Origin: Paracoccaceae bacterium
GTDB lineage: Bacteria; Pseudomonadota; Alphaproteobacteria; Rhodobacterales; Rhodobacteraceae
Assembly: GCA_020447005.1 (NCBI GenBank)
Contig: JAGRDO010000057.1
Span: forward strand, 1,089 to 59,644
Direction of reading: 5' to 3'
DNA: 58,556 nt
This document shows positions 1 to 11,028 of this stretch, piece by piece; positions within the stretch are counted from its first letter, which is position 1; every line of letters starts with the position of its first letter. The notes under the pieces were generated by a model. That model was not told the origin of the DNA and did not search any database. It saw only the letters and a list, made by a program, of their open reading frames with translations. Both the position numbers and the translations under genes were made by a program.

Positions 1-2009
1 CGCTCGACATGCAGTCGATCGATACGGGCATGGGCCTTGAACGGATCGGCGCGCTTTTGCAGGGCAAGCATGACAATTACGATACCGACCTGATGCGCAG
101 CCTGATCGAGGCGTCCGCGCATGGCACATCGTCGGACCCCGACGGGCCGGGCAAGATCCATCACCGCGTCATTGCCGATCACCTGCGGTCCACATCCTTC
201 CTGATCGCCGACGGGGTCACGCCTTCGAACGAGGGCAGGGGCTATGTCCTGCGCCGGATCATGCGCCGCGCGATGCGGCATGCGCATCTTCTGGGGGCGC
301 AGGATCCGCTGATGCACCGGTTGGTTCCGGCGCTGGTCCGGCAGATGGGTACGGCCTATCCCGAGCTTGGCCGCGCGCAGTCGCTGATCGAGGAAACGCT
401 GAAGCTGGAGGAAACCCGTTTCAAGCAGACCCTGGAGAGGGGCCTGCGGCTTCTGGATGACGAACTGGGCAAGATCGGTGAAGGCCAGCCCTTGCCGGGC
501 GAGGCGGCATTCAAGCTTTACGACACCTATGGGTTCCCGCTTGATCTTACGCAGGATGCGCTGCGCGAAAAGGGGCGGACCGTCGACGTCAAGGGGTTTG
601 ATCATGCCATGGCCGAACAGAAGGCCAAGGCCCGCGCCGCATGGGCGGGAACCGGCGAGACGAAGGATGCCGCGATCTGGTTCGACATTGCCGATCGTCA
701 CGGGCCGACCGAGTTTCTGGGCTATGATACCGAAACCGCCGAGGGGCAGATCGTGGCGCTTGTCGCGGAGGGCAAGGAAACCGGCGCGGCATCGACCGGG
801 GCGAGCGTTCAGATCGTCGTGAACCAGACGCCCTTCTACGCGGAAAGCGGCGGTCAGGTGGGCGATACCGGGCTGATCCGCACCGATACCGGCATGGCGA
901 CCGTCACCGATACCAAGAAATCGGCCGGTGTCTTCATTCATATGGCGACGGTGAGCGAGGGCGAGATCGCGCGGGGCCAGCCCGCGAAGCTTGAGGTCGC
1001 GCATGGCCGGCGCACGGCGATCCGCGCCAACCACTCGGCCACGCATCTGGTGCATGAGGCCCTGCGCCGGGCGCTTGGCGATCACGTGGCGCAGCGCGGT
1101 TCGCTGAACGCCGAAGATCGCCTGCGTTTCGACTTCAGCCATGCCAAGGCGCTGAGCGGTGGGGAAATGGCCACGGTCGAGGCCGAGGTGAACGGGTTCA
1201 TCCGGCAAAACACGCCGGTGGAAACCCGAATCATGACGCCCGACGATGCCCGTGCGATCGGCGCGCAGGCGCTTTTCGGTGAAAAATACGGCGACGAGGT
1301 TCGCGTCGTGTCGATGGGGCGGCTGTCGGGATCGGGAAAAGGGGCCGACGGGGCGACCTATTCGCTTGAACTTTGCGGGGGCACGCATGTGGCGCGCACG
1401 GGCGATATCGGTGCCTTCGTGCTGCTTGGCGACAGCGCATCTTCGGCCGGCGTGCGCCGGATCGAAGCGCTGACCGGACAGGCCGCGCTCGATCACCTGC
1501 GCGGGCAGGACCAGCGCCTTCTTGAAGTGGCGTCCTCTCTGAAGGCGCAGGCGTCCGAGGTTCCGGCGCGCGTCAAGGCGCTTTTGGACGAACGAAAGGC
1601 ATTGGCCAACGAGGTGTCGCAACTGCGTCGCGAACTTGCCATGGGCGGGGGCGCGGGGCAGGGGCCCGAAACGCGCGAGATTGCGGGCGTGAAGTTCCTG
1701 CCGCAGATCGTTTCGGGCGTATCGGGCAAGGACCTTCCGGCCCTTGTCGATGAGTTGAAGGCGCGGATCGGGTCCGGCGCGGTTCTGGTCGTCGCGGATA
1801 CCGGAGGCAAGGCGGCGGTAGCCGCGGGTGTCACCCAAGACCTGACGGCCCGGCTTTCGGCCGTCGACATCGTCAAGGCCGCCGCCGAGGCGCTTGGCGG
1901 CAAGGGTGGGGGCGGGCGCCCCGATCTTGCGCAGGCGGGCGGGGCCGATGCCTCGAAAGCGCAAGATGCGGTGAAGGCCGCCGAGGCTGTGATCGGAGGA
2001 ATGAAATGA
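1..2009 (+). CDS. alaS: Alanine--tRNA ligase, 3' part (5' end outside window)
   Basis: This enzyme charges tRNA-Ala with alanine in the cytoplasm and edits mischarged Ser/Gly-tRNA. The reading frame is open from the first bases, and the visible part begins near the family motif GMGLERI, so the class II aminoacylation core (about 220 residues) lies upstream of the window. Visible next are the tRNA-recognition helices, then the editing domain with the metal ligands HxxxH (HSATHLVH) and CxxxH ([10 protein letters not shown]), and a C-terminal C-Ala domain ending in the glycine-rich [17 protein letters not shown]. The last codons overlap the next gene (ATGAAATGA; the downstream ATG is at 2006), so the two are translationally coupled. 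The family assignment is certain; only the true start cannot be seen. Confidence 0.97.
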   Translation, partial: LDMQSIDTGMGLERIGALLQGKHDNYDTDLMRSLIEASAHGTSSDPDGPGKIHHRVIADHLRSTSFLIADGVTPSNEGRGYVLRRIMRRAMRHAHLLGAQDPLMHRLVPALVRQMGTAYPELGRAQSLIEETLKLEETRFKQTLERGLRLLDDELGKIGEGQPLPGEAAFKLYDTYGFPLDLTQDALREKGRTVDVKGFDHAMAEQKAKARAAWAGTGETKDAAIWFDIADRHGPTEFLGYDTETAEGQIVALVAEGKETGAASTGASVQIVVNQTPFYAESGGQVGDTGLIRTDTGMATVTDTKKSAGVFIHMATVSEGEIARGQPAKLEVAHGRRTAIRANHSATHLVHEALRRALGDHVAQRGSLNAEDRLRFDFSHAKALSGGEMATVEAEVNGFIRQNTPVETRIMTPDDARAIGAQALFGEKYGDEVRVVSMGRLSGSGKGADGATYSLELCGGTHVARTGDIGAFVLLGDSASSAGVRRIEALTGQAALDHLRGQDQRLLEVASSLKAQASEVPARVKALLDERKALANEVSQLRRELAMGGGAGQGPETREIAGVKFLPQIVSGVSGKDLPALVDELKARIGSGAVLVVADTGGKAAVAAGVTQDLTARLSAVDIVKAAAEALGGKGGGGRPDLAQAGGADASKAQDAVKAAEAVIGGMK

Positions 2010-2302
2010 GTGACACGAAATCCGCGCTCTGGATCGCGCATGTCAAGGTGACGGATGCCGAGGCCTATGGCAGATATGCGGCCCTTGCCGGCCCGGCGAT
2101 TGCCGCGCATGGGGGCGTTTTTCTTGCGCGCGGCGGGCGCTACGTGCAGCTGGAGGGGAACGACCGGCCACGCAATGTGGTGGCGCGTTTCCCCTCGCTC
2201 GAGGCGGCGGTGGCGTGCTATCACAGCGCCGAGTATCAGGCGGCGCTGGCCCATGCCAAGGGCGCGTCGGAACGCGATCTGATGGTCGTGGAAGAGGCCT
2301 GA
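2006..2302 (+). CDS. DUF1330 family protein
   Basis: A small cytoplasmic protein of 98 residues with the usual length and pattern of the DUF1330 dimeric alpha/beta-barrel (ferredoxin-like) family: a strand beginning [11 protein letters not shown], a [12 protein letters not shown] helix, GGxFLARGG, and the conserved late segment [19 protein letters not shown]. No enzymatic role is established for the family. The start codon overlaps the alaS stop by four bases, so expression should follow alaS. Nothing in the sequence links its function to tRNA charging; the pairing may simply be a conserved operon. The family call is firm and the function unknown. Confidence 0.85.
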   Translation: MSDTKSALWIAHVKVTDAEAYGRYAALAGPAIAAHGGVFLARGGRYVQLEGNDRPRNVVARFPSLEAAVACYHSAEYQAALAHAKGASERDLMVVEEA

Positions 2303-2346
2303 GCGCGCGGGAAATCGCCCTGAAGCGCGTAAAAATGGTCGCATAT

Positions 2347-2417
2347 CGGCAAAGGACAGGATTTCTTCATCCCTTTGCCGGATATTCGGCGAAGTTTTGA
2401 TATCCAATCTCGCCGAA
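2347..2417. repeat. Two consecutive inverted repeats in the gap before the amidotransferase gene
   Basis: Two perfect inverted repeats sit back to back. Arms CGGCAAAGG (2347-2355) and CCTTTGCCG (2372-2380) are separated by 16 bases; arms TTCGGCGA (2385-2392) and TCGCCGAA (2410-2417) are separated by 17. Neither is followed by a T-run, so a simple intrinsic terminator is unlikely. They could be RNA hairpins in a leader of the downstream gene (start 2468) or paired protein-binding sites. The function is inferred only from symmetry. Confidence 0.5.
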
Positions 2418-2467
2418 AAACCGCTATTTCTGCCGCAACGCGTGCTGGCAGGCATGGAGAGCAGGAC

Positions 2468-3259
2468 ATGTGCAGATGGGCCGCTTATACCGGGGCGCCG
2501 ATCTTTCTTGAAGAGATCGTCAGCCTTCCGGGCCATTCGCTGATCCACCAAAGTCACTGTGCGACCGAATGCAAATCGGCGATCAACGCCGATGGCTTCG
2601 GACTGGCATGGTATGGCGAGCGTCCCGAGCCGGGCCTGTTTCGCGATATCCTTCCCGCATGGTCCGATCCCAATCTGCGCTCGCTGACGGCGCAGGTGAA
2701 ATCGGGCATGTTTCTGGCCCATATCCGCGCCTCGACCGGGACAGCGACCAGCCGCAACAACTGCCATCCCTTTGCGGTGGGGAAATGGTGTTTCATGCAC
2801 AATGGCCAGATCGGCGGATATGACCGCTTTCGGCGCAACGCCGAGATGCTGATCCCTGACGATCTTTATCCCAACCGCAAGGGCGCCACCGACAGCGAGG
2901 CGCTTTTTCTCATCGCCTTGGCCGAAGGCCTTGAAAAGGACCCGCGCGCGGCGCTTGAACGGGCAACCGCCCGGCTTGAGGCCTTGTCGAGAGCAAGGGG
3001 AACCACGCCGCATGTTCGGATGACGGTGGCGTTTTCAGACGGCGTGCGTCTTTACGCGGTTCGCTATGCAACCGACGATCTTGCGCCGTCGCTCTATCAT
3101 CGCTGGTCCGACACGCGTTCGGGCCGTGCGGTGGTGTCCGAGCCGCTGGAGGCCGGCGAATGCTGGGATGCGGTGCCGCCCGGAAGCTTCTGCACCTTTG
3201 AAGGCGAGACGGTCCGGATCGAACCTTTCGCGCCGCAGATCCTGTCACAGGTCGCCTGA
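2468..3259 (+). CDS. Class II glutamine amidotransferase (YafJ/EgtC-like)
   Basis: A 263-residue stand-alone Ntn-hydrolase glutaminase domain. The chosen start at 2468 places cysteine as residue 2 (MCRWAAYTG), which becomes the N-terminal nucleophile after Met removal; a GGAGAGCAGGAC ribosome site precedes it. Family motifs follow: CATECKSAINADGFGLAWY, the RASTGTATSRNNCHPF segment and FMHNGQIGG, which hold the glutamine-binding and oxyanion residues. An upstream in-frame ATG at 2375 would bury the nucleophile and is rejected. Relatives include YafJ and the ergothioneine enzyme EgtC, but no ergothioneine genes are adjacent, so the substrate amide is unknown. It lies downstream of the paired hairpins and appears to be a single-gene unit. 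Confidence 0.88.
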   Translation: MCRWAAYTGAPIFLEEIVSLPGHSLIHQSHCATECKSAINADGFGLAWYGERPEPGLFRDILPAWSDPNLRSLTAQVKSGMFLAHIRASTGTATSRNNCHPFAVGKWCFMHNGQIGGYDRFRRNAEMLIPDDLYPNRKGATDSEALFLIALAEGLEKDPRAALERATARLEALSRARGTTPHVRMTVAFSDGVRLYAVRYATDDLAPSLYHRWSDTRSGRAVVSEPLEAGECWDAVPPGSFCTFEGETVRIEPFAPQILSQVA

Positions 3260-3378
3260 TCCGGCCAGGCTCCTGCCGCTGCCAATGTCGTTTTTGCTCG
3301 CGATCCGCCGCAATTTGCGGCCGATGGCCGCCGCATTGGTCTTAAATACGCGCAAGCGGGTATATGAGGAGTCGCGCG

Positions 3379-4923
3379 ATGAACGAAGTGGCCGAAGGCA
3401 GGCGTGCAAGGGGTGGCGGCGGCGCGGCGCGCCGGGCGGAACGCACGGCGGTTCACATCGAATGCGCAAAGTTCATCGAGCGCAATATCCCGAACCTGGA
3501 AATCCTCAACGAGGAAGCGCTGCAGATCATCGAGGCGAATGCCGAGACGGTTCTTCAGGAAATCGGTGTGAATTTCGTGGAAAACCCGGCGGCACTGGAG
3601 CGCTGGAAAGCGGCAGGGGCCGATGTCGATGGTGAGCGCGTGCGCATCCCGAAGGGGCTGGCCCGCGAACTTTGCAAAACGGCGCCGTCATCCTATGTTC
3701 AGCATGCGCGCAATTCCGAGCGCAATGTCACGGTCGGCGGCAATGGTCTGGTTCTGGCGCCGGTTTACGGCCCCCCCTTCGTGCGCGATGCCGATGGCGG
3801 GCGGCGCTACGCGACGCTCGACGATTTCCAGAAATTCGTGAAGCTCGGCTATATGTCGAAATGGCTGCATCATTCGGGCGGTACCGTTTGCGAACCGACG
3901 GATATCCCCGTCAACAAGCGCCATCTCGACATGCTGTTGGCGCATATGACGCTGTCGGACAAACCCTATATGGGTTCGGTCACCGAACCGAGCCGGGCCG
4001 CGGATTCGGTCGAGATGTCGAAGATCCTCTTCGGGGCGGATTTCGTCGATCAGAACACGGTGATGACCTCGCTCATCAACATCAACTCGCCCATGACCTT
4101 CGACGGGATCATGATGGGCGCGCTCGAGGTTTATGCCGCCGCCAATCAGGCCGCGATCATTTCGCCCTTCATCGTCGGTGGCGCGATGGCGCCGGTGACC
4201 GTTGCCGGCACGTTGACGCAGGTTCTGGCCGAGGTGCTGGCCGGTGTCGCCTATAGCCAGCTGGTCCGAAAGGGCGCGCCGGTGATCATGGGGGCCTTCG
4301 TGACCTCGATCGACATGAACTCGGGCGCGCCGACCTTCGGGACGCCGGAAGCCGCGCATATCACCTATGGCGCGGGCCAGCTTGCCCGGCGCCTTGGGCT
4401 GCCCTACCGATCGGCCGGGTCGTTCTGCGGATCGAAACTGCCCGATGCCCAGGCGGCCTACGAGACATCGAACAGCCTGAACATGGGGCTTCTGTCCGGC
4501 GTCAACTTCATGCTGCATGCCTGCGGCTGGCTGGAAGGGGGGCTTGTGTCCTCGTTCGAGAAATTCGTCATGGATGCCGATCAGCTTGGCATCCTGCATC
4601 ATCTGGCCAGGGGCATCGACATGTCGGAAACCGGGCAGGCGATGGATGCGATCCGCGAAGTGGGGCCGGGCGGCCATTACCTTGGCTGTGCCCATACGCA
4701 GGCGAATTTCAAGCAGGCCTTCTGGCGCACGCAATTGCTTGACTACAAGCCCTATGAGACATGGGAAGAAGAGGGCGCCCGGGATACCGTCGCTTTGGCG
4801 CGGGTCCGCGTCGCCAAATTGCTGTCCGATTATCGCAAGCCCGAGATTGACCCCGCGATCGAAGAGGCGCTGAACGACTATGTCGCCAGAAAGAAAGCCT
4901 CGATGCCGGACGCCTTCATGTAA
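3379..4923 (+). CDS. MttB-family trimethylamine/quaternary amine methyltransferase, non-pyrrolysine
   Basis: 514 residues matching the MttB superfamily throughout (for example ALQIIEANAETVLQEIG, the substrate barrel, and the final LLSDYRKPEIDPAIEEAL). MttB proteins move a methyl group from a methylated amine to a corrinoid protein. There is no in-frame UAG, so this is a non-pyrrolysine member; characterised ones act on quaternary amines such as glycine betaine or carnitine. I chose the start at 3379 because TGAGGAG lies 7 bases upstream; the ATG at 3364 overlaps that ribosome site. No corrinoid-binding MtbC-type protein or reductive activase lies next to it, so a partner must be elsewhere. 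The gene ends at a strong hairpin. The exact substrate is unknown. Confidence 0.88.
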   Translation: MNEVAEGRRARGGGGAARRAERTAVHIECAKFIERNIPNLEILNEEALQIIEANAETVLQEIGVNFVENPAALERWKAAGADVDGERVRIPKGLARELCKTAPSSYVQHARNSERNVTVGGNGLVLAPVYGPPFVRDADGGRRYATLDDFQKFVKLGYMSKWLHHSGGTVCEPTDIPVNKRHLDMLLAHMTLSDKPYMGSVTEPSRAADSVEMSKILFGADFVDQNTVMTSLININSPMTFDGIMMGALEVYAAANQAAIISPFIVGGAMAPVTVAGTLTQVLAEVLAGVAYSQLVRKGAPVIMGAFVTSIDMNSGAPTFGTPEAAHITYGAGQLARRLGLPYRSAGSFCGSKLPDAQAAYETSNSLNMGLLSGVNFMLHACGWLEGGLVSSFEKFVMDADQLGILHHLARGIDMSETGQAMDAIREVGPGGHYLGCAHTQANFKQAFWRTQLLDYKPYETWEEEGARDTVALARVRVAKLLSDYRKPEIDPAIEEALNDYVARKKASMPDAFM

Positions 4924-4940
4924 GGCCGCACCTCGACAGT

Positions 4941-4971
4941 AAGGCCGCCCCCCCCCTCGGGGCGGCCTTTT
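4941..4971 (+). terminator. Intrinsic terminator of the MttB-family gene
   Basis: An 11-bp perfect stem, AAGGCCGCCCC (4941-4951) with GGGGCGGCCTT (4959-4969), a C-rich 7-base loop and a short TTTT tail. It lies between two convergent genes and may serve both, though the T-run favours the + strand. Confidence 0.8.
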
Positions 4972-4975
4972 GGTG

Positions 4976-5266
4976 TCACGCCTGCCGCGCACGCGGGACA
5001 AGGCGCAGTTCCGCCATCATCGCGATCAGGATCTCGATATGGCGCGTCAGACTGTAGGCGGCATCGCCCGCGCGCCGGCATTGATCCAGCCGGTCCTCCT
5101 CGGCGGCAAGAACGGACAGCGCCGATTCCGGCGACAGGACGGTGTCGCTTCTTGTCAGGCGCTTCAGGTCACGCTTGCGATTGTATTCCACAACCCCCGC
5201 GCGAGCGGCGCGGATCAAAAGGCGTGGACGTTGCAATTGAGAAACAAGGGCGATGATGTCGGGCAT
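4976..5266 (-). CDS. DUF6477 family protein
   Basis: A 96-residue protein typical of the Rhodobacterales-specific DUF6477 group: a start PDIIALVSQLQRPRLL, then a basic helix AARAGVVEYNRKRDLKRL, then LAAEEDRLDQCRRAGDAAY, and a final helical region. The start at 5266 is preceded by AAAGGACTCCC; a longer in-frame start at 5305 lacks a ribosome site. It is transcribed away from the DUF6456 gene across a 218-bp shared promoter region, and the same head-to-head pairing is, as far as I recall, usual in this order. No enzymatic motif is visible. The helix-rich, basic composition could suit nucleic-acid or protein binding, but this is a guess. Confidence 0.75.
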   Translation of the reverse strand: MPDIIALVSQLQRPRLLIRAARAGVVEYNRKRDLKRLTRSDTVLSPESALSVLAAEEDRLDQCRRAGDAAYSLTRHIEILIAMMAELRLVPRARQA

Positions 5267-5398
5267 GGGAGTCCTTTCGGCGTGTACAACCGAAAGATGA
5301 AACAAGTTTTCCGAGTGTTGCGGATTGTTGCCGTATTGCGCACGGGAGGTTCAGAAATATTTGCAATTTATCAATAATTCTCAGGGTCGTGCTCGATT

Positions 5399-5413
5399 TT
5401 AACGATCAGGTAA
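5399..5413. promoter_or_regulatory. CtrA-like site in the divergent DUF6477/DUF6456 promoter
   Basis: TTAA-N7-GTAA at 5399-5413 differs by one base from the CtrA consensus TTAA-N7-TTAA. The 218-bp divergent region is locally A+T-rich compared with its surroundings. CtrA control of either gene is inference from this single near-match. Confidence 0.3.
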
Positions 5414-5484
5414 GAAATGCAACCCACGGTTGATTGCAAATTAGCCAGGGCGCTGTCAATGCGCCGGAAGAAACTGGGGGAAGA

Positions 5485-6618
5485 ATGACCGTCATGGCTC
5501 ACGTCCGGGCCGGGCTGCCGGCCTGGCTGCCGGAGAATGCACGCCTTTACCTGCTGCATACCGAAGACGGGATGTCGTTGCGCGAAATCGCCCGGCGCGA
5601 GGGATGTCACCCCTCGACTGTGTTGCGCAAGGTGCGCAGCTACGAAAACCGCAGGGACGATCCGCTGATCGATGAGGCGCTGAACAATCTGGGCAGGTTG
5701 CAGACCGGCCAACCAGATACGGCGCGGGCACTGGAACCAATCTCAACGCATCAGGACGGAGCCCGCCCCATGACCGCACCCATTCGAGCATCGCAGCAAA
5801 AGGTTGTCGACGAAACCACCGTGGACCGGGAAGCGCGCCGCATTCTGCGCCGCCTGTGCGAAAGCGGCGCCGTCCTTGCCGTGGCTTCCGATCTGGAAAA
5901 GGCGGCGGTCATCAAGGGTTCGGTGCGAACGGCCGTTGTGGATCGGTCGGTCGCGCAGGCCTTTGCCCTGAAGGACTGGATCGCGCCGCAAACCAGCGGG
6001 CGGGTGACCACCTATGAAATCACGACGACGGGGCGCGCGGCGCTGAAGCGGCTTTTGGCGCAAGAGCAGGAAAACCGCCTGGCCGCAGGTTTCGCCGAGG
6101 CGCAATCTCCCTTCGCCGAACAGCATCGTATCTGGGGCGAGCGGAGCGTCGCCGAGCCGGGCGAGGGGCAACCCCGACGGATGCGCTACAACCTTGCCGA
6201 AAGCCCGCTGGCGATGCTGGCCCGGCGCAAGGAAAAGGACGGGCAACCGTTTCTTTCGGCCGAACTGGTGGCGGCCGGCGAACGGCTGCGCGAGGATTTC
6301 GAGCTGGCCCAGCTTGGCCCGAGGGTCACCCAGAACTGGGACAGGTTTCTGACCGCGGGTGACCGGGGCAATTTTAGCGGAAACACGGGCGGCGAACATT
6401 CCGCGCGCGATCGTGTCGCCGCCGCGCTGCGCGACCTCGGCCCCGGTCTTGGCGACATGGTCCTGCGCTGCTGCTGTTTTCTGGAAGGGCTGGAGGCGGC
6501 GGAAAAACGCATGGGCTGGTCCGCACGCTCGGGCAAGATCGTGCTGCGCATCGCCTTGCAACGCCTGAAGCGCCACTATGACGAAACCTACGGAGGCAAG
6601 TCGCCGCTGATCGGGTGA
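5485..6618 (+). CDS. DUF6456 domain-containing helix-turn-helix protein
   Basis: 377 residues. The N-terminal part (about 1-70) reads as a helix-turn-helix: LYLLHTEDGMSLREIARREG followed by CHPSTVLRKVRSYENRRDDP, which resembles a sigma-region-4 or transposase-like DNA reader. The C-terminal part, from about residue 215, is the DUF6456 region (SPLAMLARRKEKDG, SAELVAAGERLREDFE, SARSGKIVLRIALQRL). The middle (about 100-200) resembles a winged helix. The start at 5485 follows a GGGGGAAG ribosome site; the earlier in-frame ATG at 5434 has none. It is probably an alphaproteobacterial DNA-binding regulator, and head-to-head placement with the DUF6477 gene suggests linked function. The targets are unknown. 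Confidence 0.75.
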   Translation: MTVMAHVRAGLPAWLPENARLYLLHTEDGMSLREIARREGCHPSTVLRKVRSYENRRDDPLIDEALNNLGRLQTGQPDTARALEPISTHQDGARPMTAPIRASQQKVVDETTVDREARRILRRLCESGAVLAVASDLEKAAVIKGSVRTAVVDRSVAQAFALKDWIAPQTSGRVTTYEITTTGRAALKRLLAQEQENRLAAGFAEAQSPFAEQHRIWGERSVAEPGEGQPRRMRYNLAESPLAMLARRKEKDGQPFLSAELVAAGERLREDFELAQLGPRVTQNWDRFLTAGDRGNFSGNTGGEHSARDRVAAALRDLGPGLGDMVLRCCCFLEGLEAAEKRMGWSARSGKIVLRIALQRLKRHYDETYGGKSPLIG

Positions 6619-6636
6619 ACGGCCCCAAAAAGAATA

Positions 6637-6665
6637 CGGCACCCGGATAGGCGTTCCGGGTGCCG
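6637..6665. terminator. Bidirectional terminator hairpin between DUF6456 gene and katG
   Basis: A 10-bp perfect stem, CGGCACCCGG (6637-6646) with CCGGGTGCCG (6656-6665), lies between the two convergent stop codons. An A-rich stretch (CCCCAAAAAGAATA) on its left gives a U-rich tail for the minus-strand katG transcript, so termination of katG is the better supported role. Confidence 0.65.
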
Positions 6666-6686
6666 TCCCTGTTCAAACCGGATGTA

Positions 6687-8951
<2,265 letters not shown>

Positions 8952-8954
8952 CTA

Positions 8955-8991
8955 TTTATAATGATTCTAAATATCTGTCGCCCGAGTTCAA
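8955..8991 (-). promoter_or_regulatory. katG promoter overlapped by an Irr (ICE)-like box
   Basis: Read on the minus strand: -35 TTGAAC (8986-8991), a 16-bp spacer, and -10 TAGAAT (8964-8969). The -10 lies within TTTATAATGATTCTAAA on the + strand (8955-8971). This matches 13 of 14 fixed positions of the alphaproteobacterial Irr motif TTTAGAA-N3-TTCTAAA. Irr senses heme and iron status and represses many targets under low iron. Sitting on the -10 predicts repression of the heme enzyme KatG when iron is scarce. Confidence 0.6.
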
Positions 8992-9098
8992 CAGCAATTC
9001 GGTCACCGCCCGGCGTTTGACGCATGGCAGGTCTTCATCCTGAACCCTTGCCATTGTGGACAATTGGCATATGAAGAGGCGGAAAAGATGAGGATCCA

Positions 9099-10055
9099 AT
9101 GGCCCCGCGCGACCTGTCACGCCCCGATGAACGGCACCCTGAAAAGGCGCATCGCCCCGATCAGGCGCAGCCGAAGAAGCCCGACTGGATCAGGGTGAAG
9201 GCACCGACCTCGGCCGGGTACAAGGCAACGCGCGACATACTGCGCAGCAACAAGCTTGTCACCGTTTGCGAAGAGGCGGGTTGTCCGAATGTCGGCGAAT
9301 GCTGGTCGGCCGGTCATGCGACGATGATGATCATGGGCGACATCTGCACGCGCGGCTGTTCGTTCTGCAACATCGCCACCGGGCGGCCGGATGCGCTTGA
9401 TGTCTTCGAACCGGGGCGGGTTGCCCATGCCGTCGAGACTCTGGGGCTGAACCATGTCGTCGTCACCTCCGTTGACCGGGATGATCTGGCCGATGGCGGG
9501 GCGGAACATTTCGCCCAGACGATCCGGGCGATCCGCCACCGTGCGCCGGACACGACGATTGAAATCCTCACCCCGGATTTTCTGAAATGCGACGCGGGTG
9601 CCCTTGAAAAGGTGGTCGAGGCGCGGCCCGATGTCTTCAACCACAACCTTGAAACCGTACCAGGGCTTTACCCCTCGGTTCGGCCCGGCGCGCGCTATTT
9701 TCATTCGCTGCGCCTTTTGCAGCGGGTGAAAGAGCTTGATCCGGCGATGTTCACCAAATCCGGCATCATGGTCGGGCTTGGCGAAAACCAGCAGGAAGTG
9801 CGCCAGGTCATGGATGACATGCGCGCGGCCGATATCGATTTCCTGACCATAGGCCAGTACCTGCAACCCACGCCCAAGCACCACAGGGTCGACCGGTTCG
9901 TGACGCCCGAGGAATTCAAGGGGTATGAAAAGGCAGCCTACGGCAAGGGGTTCCTGATGGTATCGGCCACGCCGTTGACGCGGTCGTCCTACCATGCCGG
10001 GGATGACTTTGCCCGGCTGCGCACAGCGCGCCGGACCAAACTCGGGCTAAGCTAG
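9099..10055 (+). CDS. lipA: Lipoyl synthase LipA
   Basis: A 318-residue radical SAM enzyme that inserts two sulfur atoms into protein-bound octanoyl groups to form lipoate for pyruvate and 2-oxoglutarate dehydrogenases. The auxiliary 4Fe-4S cluster ligands are C57, C62 and C68 ([12 protein letters not shown]), and the radical SAM cluster ligands are C83, C87 and C90 (CTRGCSFC). The conserved C-terminal serine ligand region is [10 protein letters not shown]. Length and domain order are standard. The ATG at 9099 follows GAGGATCCA. The gene appears monocistronic and runs head-to-tail against the cytochrome pair; lipB is not in the window. Confidence 0.97.
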   Translation: MAPRDLSRPDERHPEKAHRPDQAQPKKPDWIRVKAPTSAGYKATRDILRSNKLVTVCEEAGCPNVGECWSAGHATMMIMGDICTRGCSFCNIATGRPDALDVFEPGRVAHAVETLGLNHVVVTSVDRDDLADGGAEHFAQTIRAIRHRAPDTTIEILTPDFLKCDAGALEKVVEARPDVFNHNLETVPGLYPSVRPGARYFHSLRLLQRVKELDPAMFTKSGIMVGLGENQQEVRQVMDDMRAADIDFLTIGQYLQPTPKHHRVDRFVTPEEFKGYEKAAYGKGFLMVSATPLTRSSYHAGDDFARLRTARRTKLGLS

Positions 10056-10074
10056 GCGTCAATCCCCGGCCCCG

Positions 10075-10965
10075 TCACTCGCTTGGCGGCACTTTCTTCA
10101 GATAGGCGGCAATCGCAAGCCGATCCGAATCCGGAAGGTGGGCGAAGTTTTCGACGACCGATGCCATATGTCCGCCGGCACTGTCGAAATCGGGCGTGAA
10201 GCCTGATTTCAGATATTCCGCAATGTCACGCTCGGACCATGTCAGCCCGGCCGGCGTGATGTTCGGAAACCGCCCCTTGCCGGCCGGGACGGGCCCGCCC
10301 GCCAGCCAGCGCGACCGCTCTGTCCCGCCAAGCAGGTTTCGCGGCGTGTGGCATTCGCCGCAATGGCCCAGCGCCTCGACCAGATACCGCCCGCGCTGCT
10401 CCTGCGGGGTCAAGTCCCCGGTCACGACCCAGTCGGTCGAAAGGAAAAGCAGTTTCCAACCGCCGAGCGCGGCCCGGATGTTGAACGGGAACGCCACGTC
10501 ATGGGGTTCGCTCGGGCGTGGGTCGGCTGGCAGGGTGGCTAGAAAGGCCCGCAGATCGGCGATGTCCTGCAGATCGGCCTTGTTGTAGCTGGCATAGGGA
10601 AACGCCGGAAAATAGTGCTGACCGCCGGGCGACACGCCGCGCGTCATCGCATTGGCAAGGTCAAGTGCCGACCAGTTGCCAATTCCCGCGTCGGAATCCG
10701 ACGAGATATTGGGGGCCACGAATGTCCCGAAGGGTGAAGGAAAGCGCTGCCCCCCCGACAGGATCAGGCGCGCGTCGCCTTCGGCATCCGGCGCGCTGTG
10801 GCACGAGGCGCAGCCCGCCGCCCAGAATACCGTTTCGCCATGAGCGGCATCAGCGGTGACACCGCTCATCGCGTCGTCAGGCAAGGGGGAGGGGCGGGTC
10901 AGAAACCATCCGGCCCCGACGGCCAGCGCCGCAACTGCGACCAGGGTTTTCAGTTTCAGACGCAT
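10075..10965 (-). CDS. Diheme c-type cytochrome
   Basis: A 296-residue periplasmic or membrane-anchored electron carrier. An N-terminal hydrophobic segment (about residues 5-22) acts as signal or anchor. Two heme-binding motifs are visible: CASCH (C52, C55, H56) and CGECH (C202, C205, H206), each starting a class I cytochrome c domain; the second domain continues with the family pattern TPRNLLGG. The start at 10965 begins at the basic signal sequence MRLKLKTL, with only a weak GGA upstream; longer in-frame starts would spoil the signal peptide. It lies 63 bp downstream of the cytochrome c' gene on the same strand and is probably co-transcribed. The electron partner is not evident. Confidence 0.9.
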   Translation of the reverse strand: MRLKLKTLVAVAALAVGAGWFLTRPSPLPDDAMSGVTADAAHGETVFWAAGCASCHSAPDAEGDARLILSGGQRFPSPFGTFVAPNISSDSDAGIGNWSALDLANAMTRGVSPGGQHYFPAFPYASYNKADLQDIADLRAFLATLPADPRPSEPHDVAFPFNIRAALGGWKLLFLSTDWVVTGDLTPQEQRGRYLVEALGHCGECHTPRNLLGGTERSRWLAGGPVPAGKGRFPNITPAGLTWSERDIAEYLKSGFTPDFDSAGGHMASVVENFAHLPDSDRLAIAAYLKKVPPSE

Positions 10966-11028
10966 CACAGGAATCCAGAAAGCCGGTGCGGGGCGACCCC
11001 GCGCCGGCTGCAATCATTTCGATCGGGC

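Noticed and set aside
1493-3013. A 506-codon minus-strand open frame across alaS, the DUF1330 gene and the amidotransferase gene
   Set aside because: It runs antisense to three well-supported genes, is rich in Arg, Pro and Ala, and has no family resemblance. Long antisense frames are expected in high G+C DNA.
3379-4923. Possible pyrrolysine (in-frame UAG) in the MttB-family gene
   Set aside because: The frame has no internal stop of any kind, so it is a non-pyrrolysine member.
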